A stretch of DNA of 6,410 bases. It comes from Hyphomicrobiales bacterium. Its GTDB lineage: Bacteria; Pseudomonadota; Alphaproteobacteria; Rhizobiales; Beijerinckiaceae. The notes below the pieces were generated by a model that saw only the letters and a program-made list of their open reading frames with translations, was not told the DNA's origin and made no database searches. Each line of letters begins with the position of its first letter. Within the stretch, counting starts at the first letter, position 1. Below, piece after piece: positions 1 to 6,017 of the stretch. The stretch lies in contig JAIXZF010000106.1 of NCBI GenBank assembly GCA_027489835.1, positions 1-6,410 on the forward strand, written 5' to 3'. Made by a program: the position numbers and the translations under genes.

Positions 1-236
1 ATCACGGCCTGCGAACGCGCGGGCAGCCGCGAAAGCAGGAGCAGCCCCGCGAGCCGCCTCGCGCCCAGGTCGAGTTCGCGATGGCTGAAGGCCTTGCCCG
101 GGCTGCCGGCCCAGGCCTCACGGCGGGCCGGCTGGCGCAGGCACAGCGCATCCGGCCTTACCTTCACCGACGCCAGCAACAGCTCGTCGAGGCCTATGCC
201 CTCGACGCCCGTGCTCGTCTTCCGGTCTGGTATCAT
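1..236 (-). CDS. Class I adenylate-forming enzyme (acyl-CoA synthetase-like), N-terminal part
   Basis: Only the first 78 codons are present; the gene continues past the left edge. I see an ATG at 234-236 followed by an open frame reading MIPDRKTSTGVEG, then LDELLLASVKVRPDALCLRQ and later FSHRELDLGARRLAGLLL. Members of the ANL superfamily (acyl-CoA synthetases and related AMP-forming ligases) typically begin with this pattern: a helix, 'RPDA-aL', then a '(T/S)(Y/H)-EL' step and a helix carrying 'A--LA--L'. They activate a carboxylate with ATP and usually transfer it to CoA. The AMP-binding motifs lie outside the window, so substrate and exact class are unknown. The start lies 13 bases after the stop of the upstream solute-binding protein gene, on the same strand, which suggests co-transcription. 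No strong Shine-Dalgarno is visible (GGTCGGGCGAC precedes the ATG). The first codons include two ATA and an AGG, rare in such GC-rich DNA. A later start such as the in-frame GTG at residue 24 cannot be excluded. Confidence 0.65.
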   Translation of the reverse strand, partial: MIPDRKTSTGVEGIGLDELLLASVKVRPDALCLRQPARREAWAGSPGKAFSHRELDLGARRLAGLLLLSRLPARSQAV

Positions 237-249
237 GTCGCCCGACCGA

Positions 250-2118
250 TCAGTTCGACAGGCGGGGCGGCGAGCCCTCGGCGTCGCGCCAGAGGGTCTC
301 GATAGGAAATCCATAGCGCGCCGGGCGCGCCGGCATGCCGATGCCGCGCTGATGGGCGACCCAGGTTTCCGGCAGATAGAACAGCGGCACGACGTAATGG
401 CCCGCCATCACCAGCCGGTCGAGCACGCGGGATGCGGCGACGTAATCCTCCCGCTCGCGCGCGGACAGCATCGCCTGGATGGCGCCGTCGATGGCCGGCG
501 AACTCGCGCCCGAATAGTTGAGCGAGCCCTGGCGCCCCGCCGCCGCCGAACCCCAGCGGTTGGCCTGTTCGGTGCCCGGGCTGGCGGAAACGGGCCAGGA
601 CCACTGCACCATGTCGACGTCGTAGGCGGCGAGCCTGCGCCAGTACTGGACGTCGTCGATCAGCCTCACCCGCGCGGTCACGCCGATGCGCTGCAGTGAC
701 TTGGCGTAGTTGAGCGCCAGCCTCTCCTGCGGCCGGGACGACACGGTGATCTCGAACGCGAGCGCCTCGCCGTCGCGGCGGCGCATCGCGCCGTCGTCGA
801 GCGCGTATCCGGCGGCCGCCAGCAACTCGACGGCGCGCCGCGCCAACTCGCGATCTCGTCCCGATCCGTCCGACGCGGCCGGCGCCCAGCTTCCGTCCAG
901 CAGCGTGGGGGGAAGCGCGACGCCGAGGCGCTGCAGCAGAGCCTGCTCCCGCGCATCCGCAGGCCGGCCGCTCGCCGAAAGGTCGGAGTCGGCGAACAGG
1001 CTGTCCGAGCGCTTGTAGACGCCGAAGAACAGGTTCCGGTTGGCCCATTCGAAATCGAACATCAGCGAGAGCGCCTCGCGCACCCGCGCATCGGCGAAGT
1101 TGGGCCTCCGCGTGTTGAAGACGAAGGCGGACAAGCCTTTCGGCGTCGACAGCTTGATGGATCGCCTGAGGATCCGCCCCTCCCGCACGGCTGGAACGTC
1201 GTAGCCGGTCGCCCAGCGCGTCGGATCGGTCTCGATGCGCAAATCCGAAAGCCCTGCCTTGAAGGCCTCGAACAGCGAGTTGGAATCGCGGAAGTAATCG
1301 TAGCGGATGGTTTCGAGGTTGTGCTGGCCGCGCATGATCGGGTGAGCCTCGGCCCAGAAATCCTTGCGCCGCGTCAGCGTGATGCTCTCACCGGGCCTCA
1401 CGTCGCTGATCAGGTAGGGCCCCGATCCGACGAAGGGCGTGAACGTCGTCTCGGGGAAGGTCGCCGCGTTGGTCGCGTGCTTCGCGAAGATCGGAATCGC
1501 CCCGATGATGAGCGGCGTCTCCCGGTCGGCGCCCGGCCCGAACACGAAGCGCACGGTCAGCGCATCCGGCAGCTCCACCTTCGCGACCCGGCCCAGGCTG
1601 TTGCGATGGAACGGCTTTCCATGCGTCTTCAGCATCTCGAAGGAGAACTGCACATCCTCCGACGTGACGGGTTTCCCGTCGGAGAACCGCGCGGCGGGGT
1701 CGAGATGGAACGTCACCTGCGACCGGTCCTCGGGCATTTCGACCTCGCGCGCCAGCAGGCCGTAAGCGCTGAACGGCTCGTCCGGCGAGCGCCAGAGTAG
1801 GCTCTGCAGCACGAAGCGCGTCAGCGCGTCCGGCGCGACGCCGCGCACCACCAGCGGATTGAGGCTGTCGAAGGTGCCGGGCTGGCCGACCACGAGGCGT
1901 CCGCCGCGCGGAGGGTCCGGGTTGACGAAGGGCAGGACGGTGAAGCCGCGGGGCAGGGCAGGCTGGCCATGCATGGCGATGCCGTGCAGCCGCTCCTGCG
2001 CCCCGGCCTCCTGCATGGGCACGACGCCGAAGGCCACGGCCAGCGTCAGCGCGGCCGTCAGCCCGCGCGCGGTGATGGCGGCGCGCGTCCAGGCGATCGA
2101 AAGGCCACGAATCCACAT
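250..2118 (-). CDS. YejA-like extracellular solute-binding protein, family 5 (oligopeptide ABC transporter)
   Basis: A 622-residue periplasmic substrate-binding protein of the SBP_bac_5 (DppA/OppA/YejA) class; such proteins capture peptides or peptide-like compounds and deliver them to an ABC permease. Residues 1-40 form a signal peptide: arginines near the N-terminus, a hydrophobic stretch around 19-33 and a likely cut after EAGA (37-40). YejA-type hallmarks follow: NPDPPRGGRL (66-75), GTFDSLNP (81-88), SEDVQFSFEML (153-163), GSGPYLISDV (231-240), then FNTRRPNFADARVREAL (334-350) and FDFEWANRNLFFGVYKRSDS (354-373). The last block is characteristic of YejA as opposed to DppA/OppA. The length matches YejA (about 600 residues). 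The ATG at 2116-2118 is preceded by AGGA at 7-base spacing, which supports this start. No permease or ATPase gene is visible on either side; instead an adenylate-forming enzyme follows 13 bases downstream. It may therefore serve permeases encoded elsewhere. The transported substrate cannot be read from the sequence. Confidence 0.92.
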   Translation of the reverse strand: MWIRGLSIAWTRAAITARGLTAALTLAVAFGVVPMQEAGAQERLHGIAMHGQPALPRGFTVLPFVNPDPPRGGRLVVGQPGTFDSLNPLVVRGVAPDALTRFVLQSLLWRSPDEPFSAYGLLAREVEMPEDRSQVTFHLDPAARFSDGKPVTSEDVQFSFEMLKTHGKPFHRNSLGRVAKVELPDALTVRFVFGPGADRETPLIIGAIPIFAKHATNAATFPETTFTPFVGSGPYLISDVRPGESITLTRRKDFWAEAHPIMRGQHNLETIRYDYFRDSNSLFEAFKAGLSDLRIETDPTRWATGYDVPAVREGRILRRSIKLSTPKGLSAFVFNTRRPNFADARVREALSLMFDFEWANRNLFFGVYKRSDSLFADSDLSASGRPADAREQALLQRLGVALPPTLLDGSWAPAASDGSGRDRELARRAVELLAAAGYALDDGAMRRRDGEALAFEITVSSRPQERLALNYAKSLQRIGVTARVRLIDDVQYWRRLAAYDVDMVQWSWPVSASPGTEQANRWGSAAAGRQGSLNYSGASSPAIDGAIQAMLSAREREDYVAASRVLDRLVMAGHYVVPLFYLPETWVAHQRGIGMPARPARYGFPIETLWRDAEGSPPRLSN

Positions 2119-2310
2119 GGGCCCATCCTAGCACGACGACGATGTTGCGTCGGAGGCTGGAAATGTTTCCGTTGAGCCGCTAAAGGCAACGGCGAGTCAT
2201 TGTGTCGCCTCAATCGCGACCATGGTGCAGCGCCTGCTGCGCCAGGGGCAGGGCGCCATGCCCTTCCCGACGAGGGAACAGCAAGCCGGGACGCTGTGCC
2301 GGCAGTCAAC

Positions 2311-2315
2311 AGGGG
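2311..2315 (+). promoter_or_regulatory. Ribosome binding site deciding the IalB-family start
   Basis: AGGGG lies 6 bases before the ATG at 2322. This site, with the signal peptide that begins directly after that ATG, favours 2322 over an upstream in-frame ATG at 2202. Confidence 0.7.
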
Positions 2316-2321
2316 AAATCC

Positions 2322-3128
2322 ATGTCCTTCAACACGAACACCGCGCGTCCGGACAAGGCCGTCCCCGCCAGGATGCTGGTCGGCGCGCTGGCTGCGGCGT
2401 CCATGCTCGCGACCTCGTCGCTGGCGCTCGCGCAGCAGCCGTCCACCCAGCCCGCGGCCCCCCGGCCGGCCCAGCAGCCGGCCCGTCCGGCCCAGGCGCA
2501 GCCCGCCCAGCCTGCGCAGCCGACCCCGGCGCAGCCCGCCCAGCCCCAGCAGCAGGCCGGCCCCACCATCGTTCAGGTCAAGCCCGAGCCCAGCCAGACC
2601 GAATGGACCAAGGTCTGCGGCAAGGACCCCGGCAACCAGCGCGAGATCTGCTACACCACGCGCGACTTCGTGTCGGATCAGGGCCAGCCGGTCATGGCGG
2701 TCGCGATCTATGACGTGAAGGGCGATCCGAACCGCATCGTGCGCTTCCTGCTGCCGATCGGCCTTCTGCTGCAGCCCGGCATGCGCTTCGGCGTCGATCA
2801 GGCCCAGCCCATCGCGGGCCGCTTCCAGATCTGCTTCCCGAATGGCTGCTTTGCCGAGGCGACCGTCAACGACGCCCAGCTCAACTCGTTCAAGCGCGGC
2901 ACGACGGTGAACGTCAGCGTCCAGAACCAGGCGGCTCGCGAGGTTACCTTCCAGGTGCCGCTGGCGGGCTTCGCCAAGGCGTTCGACGGCGCGCCCATCG
3001 ATCCGGCCGAGCTCCAGCGCCAGCAGGAGAATCTCCAGCAGGAAATCCAGAAGCGCGAAGAAGAGCTGCGCCGCCGCCTGCAGGGCGAGGCATCCGCTCC
3101 CGGCGCTCCGGCCGCGCCTCGCCCCTGA
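2322..3128 (+). CDS. Invasion-associated locus B (IalB) family secreted protein
   Basis: A 268-residue exported protein with an IalB-family core (Pfam Invasion associated locus B). Residues 1-37 are a signal peptide, with a charged start, a hydrophobic stretch from residue 18 and a cut after ALA (35-37). Residues 38-82 are a low-complexity Pro/Ala/Gln linker. The core spans about 92-222: EWTKVCGKD (94-102), EICYTTRDF (108-116), MAVAIYDVKGD (125-135), a hydrophobic LLPIGLLLQPG (143-153), and GRFQICFPNGCFAE (166-179). Four cysteines (99, 110, 171, 176) sit where two disulfides are plausible in the periplasm. Residues 229-255 are rich in Q, E and R in a heptad-like pattern, a probable coiled coil, followed by an Ala/Pro tail. 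In Bartonella, IalB contributes to red-cell invasion, but homologues are widespread in free-living alphaproteobacteria with unknown roles, so virulence should not be inferred. The gene is monocistronic: divergent from the solute-binding protein gene and closed by a terminator at 3161. Confidence 0.9.
   Translation: MSFNTNTARPDKAVPARMLVGALAAASMLATSSLALAQQPSTQPAAPRPAQQPARPAQAQPAQPAQPTPAQPAQPQQQAGPTIVQVKPEPSQTEWTKVCGKDPGNQREICYTTRDFVSDQGQPVMAVAIYDVKGDPNRIVRFLLPIGLLLQPGMRFGVDQAQPIAGRFQICFPNGCFAEATVNDAQLNSFKRGTTVNVSVQNQAAREVTFQVPLAGFAKAFDGAPIDPAELQRQQENLQQEIQKREEELRRRLQGEASAPGAPAAPRP
2495..2545 (+). repeat. Direct repeat in the Pro/Ala/Gln linker of the IalB-family gene
   Basis: An 18-base sequence starting GGCGCAGCCC occurs identically at 2495-2512 and 2528-2545, a 33-base (11-codon) period. 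It encodes the repeated A-Q-P-A-Q-P pattern. The repeat keeps the reading frame, so slippage by whole units would change linker length without disrupting the protein. Confidence 0.8.
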
Positions 3129-3160
3129 GCGCGCGCAGTCCTCGTCTCGCTGAAAACAAC

Positions 3161-3186
3161 AATCCCGGCCGCGAGGCCGGGATTTT
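3161..3186. terminator. Bidirectional rho-independent terminator between convergent genes
   Basis: A perfect 10-base-pair stem (3161-3170 with 3175-3184, arms AATCCCGGCC and GGCCGGGATT) closes a GCGA loop. On the plus strand the stem ends in a run of four T (3183-3186). On the minus strand the stem is followed by GTTGTTTTC, also T-rich. It lies 32 bases after the IalB-family stop and beyond the hspQ stop on the other strand, so it can end both convergent transcripts. Confidence 0.85.
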
Positions 3187-3229
3187 GCGTGTCTGGAGCC
3201 CGGATGTCATTCCCGGCCAAGGCGCAGCG

Positions 3230-3268
3230 GCGGGCAGGGCAGCCGCGATCACGCGGCGTCCCGCCCGC
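3230..3268. repeat. Imperfect inverted repeat / stem-loop next to the hspQ stop
   Basis: GCGGGC (3230-3235) pairs with GCCCGC (3263-3268), GGG (3237-3239) with CCC (3260-3262), and GCCGCG (3242-3247) with CGCGGC (3252-3257) around an ATCA loop, with small bulges between. It starts two bases after the hspQ stop codon. No T-run follows on either strand, so it is not a standard terminator. It may shield the hspQ transcript's 3' end, or be part of an intergenic palindromic element. Confidence 0.5.
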
Positions 3269-3270
3269 GC

Positions 3271-3600
3271 TCAGTTCAGGCGGCCGGACACCACCTTGTA
3301 TTCGCCGTCGACCGAGCCATGGAAATACTCGTCGAGCTGCGGATGCCGGATGGGCTCGCCGCTGTCGTCGAGCACGAGGTTCTGCTCCGAGACATAGGCG
3401 ATGTATTCCGTTTCCGCGTTCTCCGCGAGCAGATGGTAGAAGGGCTGGTCGCGCGTCGGCCGCACATGCTCGGGGATCGAGTTCCACCATTCCTCGGTGT
3501 TCGAGAATTCCGGATCGACGTCGAAGATCACGCCCCGGAACGGATAGATCCGGTGGCGGACGACCTGTCCGATCCTGAATTTCGCGTCGCGCGCCTTCAC
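3271..3600 (-). CDS. hspQ: Heat shock protein HspQ (YccV-like, hemimethylated-DNA-binding family)
   Basis: A 109-residue cytoplasmic protein covering the whole YccV-like domain. Visible signatures are KFRIGQVVRHRIYPFRGVIF (residues 7-26), DVDPEFSNTEEWW (27-39), RPTRDQPFYHLL (47-58), YIAYVSEQNLV (66-76) and HPQLDEYF (86-93). The family includes E. coli HspQ/YccV, reported to bind hemimethylated DNA and to affect DnaA stability; in Yersinia HspQ was shown to act as a specificity-enhancing factor for the Lon protease. Which role applies here is inference. I place the start at the GTG at 3598-3600: it gives the family's usual N-terminus and length, and GGAGG lies five bases upstream. An ATG at 3732 is in frame but adds 44 residues of Arg/Gly-rich sequence without family resemblance. 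The gene converges on the IalB-family gene, with a shared terminator between them, and has its own upstream region with a candidate promoter. Confidence 0.93.
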   Translation of the reverse strand: MKARDAKFRIGQVVRHRIYPFRGVIFDVDPEFSNTEEWWNSIPEHVRPTRDQPFYHLLAENAETEYIAYVSEQNLVLDDSGEPIRHPQLDEYFHGSVDGEYKVVSGRLN

Positions 3601-3605
3601 GTTCG

Positions 3606-3610
3606 CCTCC
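3606..3610 (-). promoter_or_regulatory. hspQ: Ribosome binding site fixing the hspQ GTG start
   Basis: On the minus strand GGAGG lies five bases before the GTG at 3600. This strong Shine-Dalgarno favours the GTG over the in-frame ATG 132 bases upstream. Confidence 0.8.
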
Positions 3611-3636
3611 GTGCGGCCTGTAGCCGCCTTTGGGTC

Positions 3637-3665
3637 GAGGTATGATCGCCTGCGGCGGCGGTCAA
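3637..3665 (-). promoter_or_regulatory. hspQ: Candidate hspQ promoter
   Basis: Reading the minus strand, TTGACC (complement of 3660-3665) is a good -35 match. It is followed after 17 bases by TACCTC (3637-3642), or after 16 by ATACCT, a weak -10. Transcription would begin near 3630, giving a leader of about 30 bases ending in the GGAGG site. The -35 resembles the housekeeping consensus. I could not fit a clean heat-shock sigma (RpoH) pattern, so heat regulation is not shown. Confidence 0.4.
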
Positions 3666-3690
3666 TATCAAGTCTGCATTCGCCGCAGGC
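3648..3690. repeat. Perfect 10-base inverted repeat flanking the hspQ -35
   Basis: GCCTGCGGCG (3648-3657) and CGCCGCAGGC (3681-3690) are exact reverse complements separated by 23 bases. The left arm sits inside the spacer of the candidate hspQ promoter and the right arm just upstream of its -35. The arm centres are 33 bases apart, about three helical turns. It could be an operator or a structured transcript on the plus strand. Confidence 0.6.
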
Positions 3691-3766
3691 CCCGTCGCAG
3701 CCGCCCCCGTCACGGGTTACGCATCTCATCATGCGCTGGATGCGGGAGCCGCAAGCCGCAAGGCTG

Positions 3767-3795
3767 TTGCCATGCGCGGCCTGAGCTTCTAACCG
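3767..3795 (+). promoter_or_regulatory. Possible promoter of the AEC transporter gene
   Basis: TTGCCA (3767-3772) matches five of six -35 consensus bases. It is followed after 17 bases by TAACCG (3790-3795), a poor -10. The position would give a leader of about 20 bases. No better pair was found close to the start. A TATGAT at 3641-3646 on this strand lacks a -35 partner. Confidence 0.22.
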
Positions 3796-3822
3796 ACATC
3801 GGCGCGTGCGTGCGAAGGACCG

Positions 3823-4800
3823 ATGGGCAGCATCCTCTCACTCCTCGATCTGGTGCTGCCCTTCTTCGGCGTGATCGCGCTCGGCTATTTCTGCGGCCGC
3901 CGCATCAAGCTCCCGGTGGCGGGGCTGGCCTGGATGCAGTTCTTCCTCATCTACGTGTCGCTGCCGATGCTGTTCTATCGGCTGATCGCCGACAAGCCGC
4001 TGAGCGAGCTGACCAACTGGCCCTTCGTGTTCGGCACCACCTTGTCGACCTACTGCGTCTTCGCGCTGTCCTTCGCCATCGGCCTGTTCTTCACGCGGGG
4101 CAACCTGCCGCAGGCGGTGATGCAGGGCGTCGCCGGCGCCTACTCCAACATCGGCTACATGGGCCCGCCGCTGATCCTCGCCGCGCTCGGGCCGGCGGCC
4201 AGCGCGCCGGTGGTTTTGATCTTCGTGTTCGACAACCTCCTGCTGTTCTCACTCATTCCCTTCCTCATGGCGCTCGCCGGCGTCGAGAAGAAGAGCTTCG
4301 GCCAGACCGCCCGCGAGGTGGCGTGGAAAGTTGCGACCCATCCATTCAACATCGCCACCGTTCTCGGCGTCGCCGCCGCCTTCATGAAGCTGCAGCTGCC
4401 AAGCGCCCTGGACAAGATGACGCTCTGGCTGTCGGGCGCGGCGGCGCCGTGCGCGCTGTTCCTGCTCGGCGTCACCGTCGCCATCAGGCCGATGGAAAAG
4501 ATGCCGCCGGAGGTGCCGGCGCTGATGTTCGTCAAGCTGGTGATGCACCCGCTGCTGATCCTGCTGCTGCTATCGCTCATCGGCGATTTTCCGCCGGCCT
4601 GGGTCTTCGCGGCGATGATCATGGCCGCGCTGCCGCCGGCTCTGAACATCTTCGTCATCTCGACGCAGTATGGCGTCGGCGTCGAGCGCGCCTCGGCGAG
4701 CATCCTCGTCGGCACCATCGCCTCGATGGTCACGCTGACGATGTTCCTGTGGCTGATCAGGGAAGGGCACATGCCCCACGACCTGTTCCCGCGAGGCTGA
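3823..4800 (+). CDS. AEC (auxin efflux carrier) family transporter
   Basis: A 325-residue inner-membrane transporter of the AEC family (bile/arsenite/riboflavin transporter superfamily). About ten hydrophobic segments are visible, roughly at residues 7-25, 33-54, 66-90, 98-122, 127-152, 172-190, 200-221, 233-253, 257-280 and 288-313. The arrangement looks like two sets of five. Family signatures include YSNIGYMGPPL (107-117), corresponding to the usual N-x-G-(F/Y)-(L/M)-G motif, VKLVMHPLL (237-245) and LPPALNIFVISTQYG (270-284). Bacterial members have been linked to efflux or uptake of organic acids such as malate and malonate, and to auxin-like compounds; the substrate here is unknown. The ATG has GAAGG four bases upstream, a rather close spacing. 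The length is normal for the family. It is divergent from hspQ and convergent with the UbiH-like gene, whose stop is only 10 bases away. No regulator gene stands beside it. Confidence 0.9.
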   Translation: MGSILSLLDLVLPFFGVIALGYFCGRRIKLPVAGLAWMQFFLIYVSLPMLFYRLIADKPLSELTNWPFVFGTTLSTYCVFALSFAIGLFFTRGNLPQAVMQGVAGAYSNIGYMGPPLILAALGPAASAPVVLIFVFDNLLLFSLIPFLMALAGVEKKSFGQTAREVAWKVATHPFNIATVLGVAAAFMKLQLPSALDKMTLWLSGAAAPCALFLLGVTVAIRPMEKMPPEVPALMFVKLVMHPLLILLLLSLIGDFPPAWVFAAMIMAALPPALNIFVISTQYGVGVERASASILVGTIASMVTLTMFLWLIREGHMPHDLFPRG

Positions 4801-4810
4801 CCTTGGACGC

Positions 4811-5971
4811 TCAACGGCCGCCGGGCGCCAGTCCCTGCCGCATGACGAGCCGCCTCAGCGGCGCAATCGTCTCGATCGCCAGCAGCCCGAGCCCGCGGGC
4901 GAAGTCGACAGGCAGCAGGCCGGACAGCAAAGAGCGGTTCAGCGCGTCCACCGCTGCCGTGCGGCTGCGCACGTCGCCGGACCGCGAGCGCTCGTAGCGC
5001 GCAAGGCCTGCCGCGTCGCCGGGATCGCCCGCCGAAACGGCGTCCAGCAGCGCCGCCACGTCCCGCATCCCGAGATTGAGGCCCTGCGCGCCGATGGGCG
5101 GAAAGACATGGGCCGCCTCGCCGATCAGGGCGGCCCGGTGCGCTGTGAAGCGGCTCACGGAGAGCCCACCCATCGGCGTCAGCCCGCGCGGCCCGTCCAC
5201 GGTGAGCTGGCCGAGGATGGAATGGATCTGCCGTTCGATGGCGGCCGCGAGCGCGATATCGTCCATCGCCATGTGGCGCTCGGCCGCTGCCGGGTCCATC
5301 ATCCAGACGATGGAGGAGCGCCGGCCCGGCAGCGGCACGGTCGTGCAGGGGCCGGAGCGGGTGTGGAACTCGGTCGAGACGTTGCGGTGGTCGCGGCCGT
5401 GCCGGACGATGGTGGTCAGCGCCGCTTGCGGATAGCGCCATTCCTCGGCGCCGATGCCGGCCTCGGCCCTGACGCGGGAAGCGCGCCCGTCCGAGCCCAC
5501 GACGAGCCTCGCCGTAATTTCGCGCCCATCCTCCAGCGTCAGTCGCGCCGTGCCATCCTCGAAGAGGGCCGCGGTCAGCGCAGCCGGAGCGCGCGCGATC
5601 GACGTTTGCGCGTCGATCGCTCCGAGCAGCGCTTCGCTGAGCGCGAAGGTCTCGACATTCCAGCCGAACTGGTCGAGCCCGATCTCGCTGGCGCGGAACT
5701 CGGTGGGGGGGCGCCTGAACAGGCTGCCCGTGTCGTCGACGAGGCGCATGACGTCGAGCGGCGCGCTCACCGCCGCCAGCCTGTCCGCCACCCCAGCCTC
5801 CGCGATCATGCGCCACGAGGCGTCCATCAGCGCGACGGTGCGGCCATCCTTGCGGGGCGCGGCCGGGCCGATCAGCACCGTGGACAGGCCCTTCCGGGCG
5901 GCCATGAGCGCTGCCATGGCCCCGACCGGGCCAGGTCCCACTACCGCGATGTCGAAATCCATGCGCACCAT
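4811..5971 (-). CDS. UbiH/Coq6-family FAD-dependent monooxygenase
   Basis: A 386-residue flavoprotein hydroxylase of the UbiH/UbiF/Coq6 type, which uses FAD, NAD(P)H and oxygen to hydroxylate aromatic rings, typically of ubiquinone precursors. Residues 7-17 (DIAVVGPGPVG) form the dinucleotide-binding GxGxxG fold, R44 sits in the usual GR-T-AL motif, GSDGRASRVR (159-168) is the DG motif, PLPGRRSSIVW (213-223) matches the substrate-domain strand, and IGEAAHVFPPIGAQGLNLGM (283-302) is the second FAD motif, with GE where many members have GD. Alphaproteobacteria carry several related quinone hydroxylases (UbiH, UbiL and UbiM types) acting on different ring positions; which one this is cannot be told by eye, and a role outside ubiquinone synthesis is possible. 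The first ATG (5971) has AGGA six bases upstream; an ATG three codons later is a weaker choice. The SulP gene ends 46 bases upstream on the same strand. Confidence 0.9.
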   Translation of the reverse strand: MVRMDFDIAVVGPGPVGAMAALMAARKGLSTVLIGPAAPRKDGRTVALMDASWRMIAEAGVADRLAAVSAPLDVMRLVDDTGSLFRRPPTEFRASEIGLDQFGWNVETFALSEALLGAIDAQTSIARAPAALTAALFEDGTARLTLEDGREITARLVVGSDGRASRVRAEAGIGAEEWRYPQAALTTIVRHGRDHRNVSTEFHTRSGPCTTVPLPGRRSSIVWMMDPAAAERHMAMDDIALAAAIERQIHSILGQLTVDGPRGLTPMGGLSVSRFTAHRAALIGEAAHVFPPIGAQGLNLGMRDVAALLDAVSAGDPGDAAGLARYERSRSGDVRSRTAAVDALNRSLLSGLLPVDFARGLGLLAIETIAPLRRLVMRQGLAPGGR

Positions 5972-6017
5972 GCCGTTTCCTAGACCCGGCGCCGGCGGCT
6001 CGCCAGTGGCCGCGTTG

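Noticed and set aside
233..1048. Alternative open frame inside the solute-binding protein gene (271 codons, minus strand)
   Set aside because: It is Arg/Gly/Ala-rich without motifs, while the YejA-like frame across the same bases shows continuous family similarity.
2101..2130. TGCTAGGAT just before the solute-binding protein start, as an extended -10 giving a leaderless message
   Set aside because: There is no -35 partner, and the AGGA within it is better explained as the Shine-Dalgarno at 7-base spacing.
2227..2264. Small hairpins in the leader of the IalB-family gene (GCAGC-GCCT-GCTGC and GGGCA ... TGCCC) considered as a riboswitch or attenuator
   Set aside because: The stems are only five base pairs, there is no T-run, no conserved riboswitch core and no leader peptide, so they are most likely chance structure in GC-rich DNA.
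2202..2321. N-terminal extension of the IalB-family protein from an upstream ATG at 2202
   Set aside because: The extra 40 residues are Cys/Arg/Pro-rich and would bury the signal peptide. The ATG at 2322 has AGGGG correctly spaced and starts the signal peptide directly.
3601..3732. N-terminal extension of HspQ from an ATG at 3732
   Set aside because: It adds 44 residues unlike the family and would contain the candidate promoter. The GTG at 3600 gives the normal HspQ length and has GGAGG upstream.
3630..4997. A 455-codon open frame on the plus strand over the AEC gene
   Set aside because: It overlaps the AEC transporter in another frame and gives Arg/Ala-rich low-complexity protein, while the AEC frame has membrane helices and family motifs.
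4155..5816. A 553-codon open frame on the minus strand across the AEC and UbiH-like genes
   Set aside because: It is out of frame with the UbiH-like protein, which carries clear FAD motifs, and antisense to the AEC gene. Its translation is Arg/Ala/Gly-rich without recognisable domains, typical of a shadow frame in GC-rich DNA.
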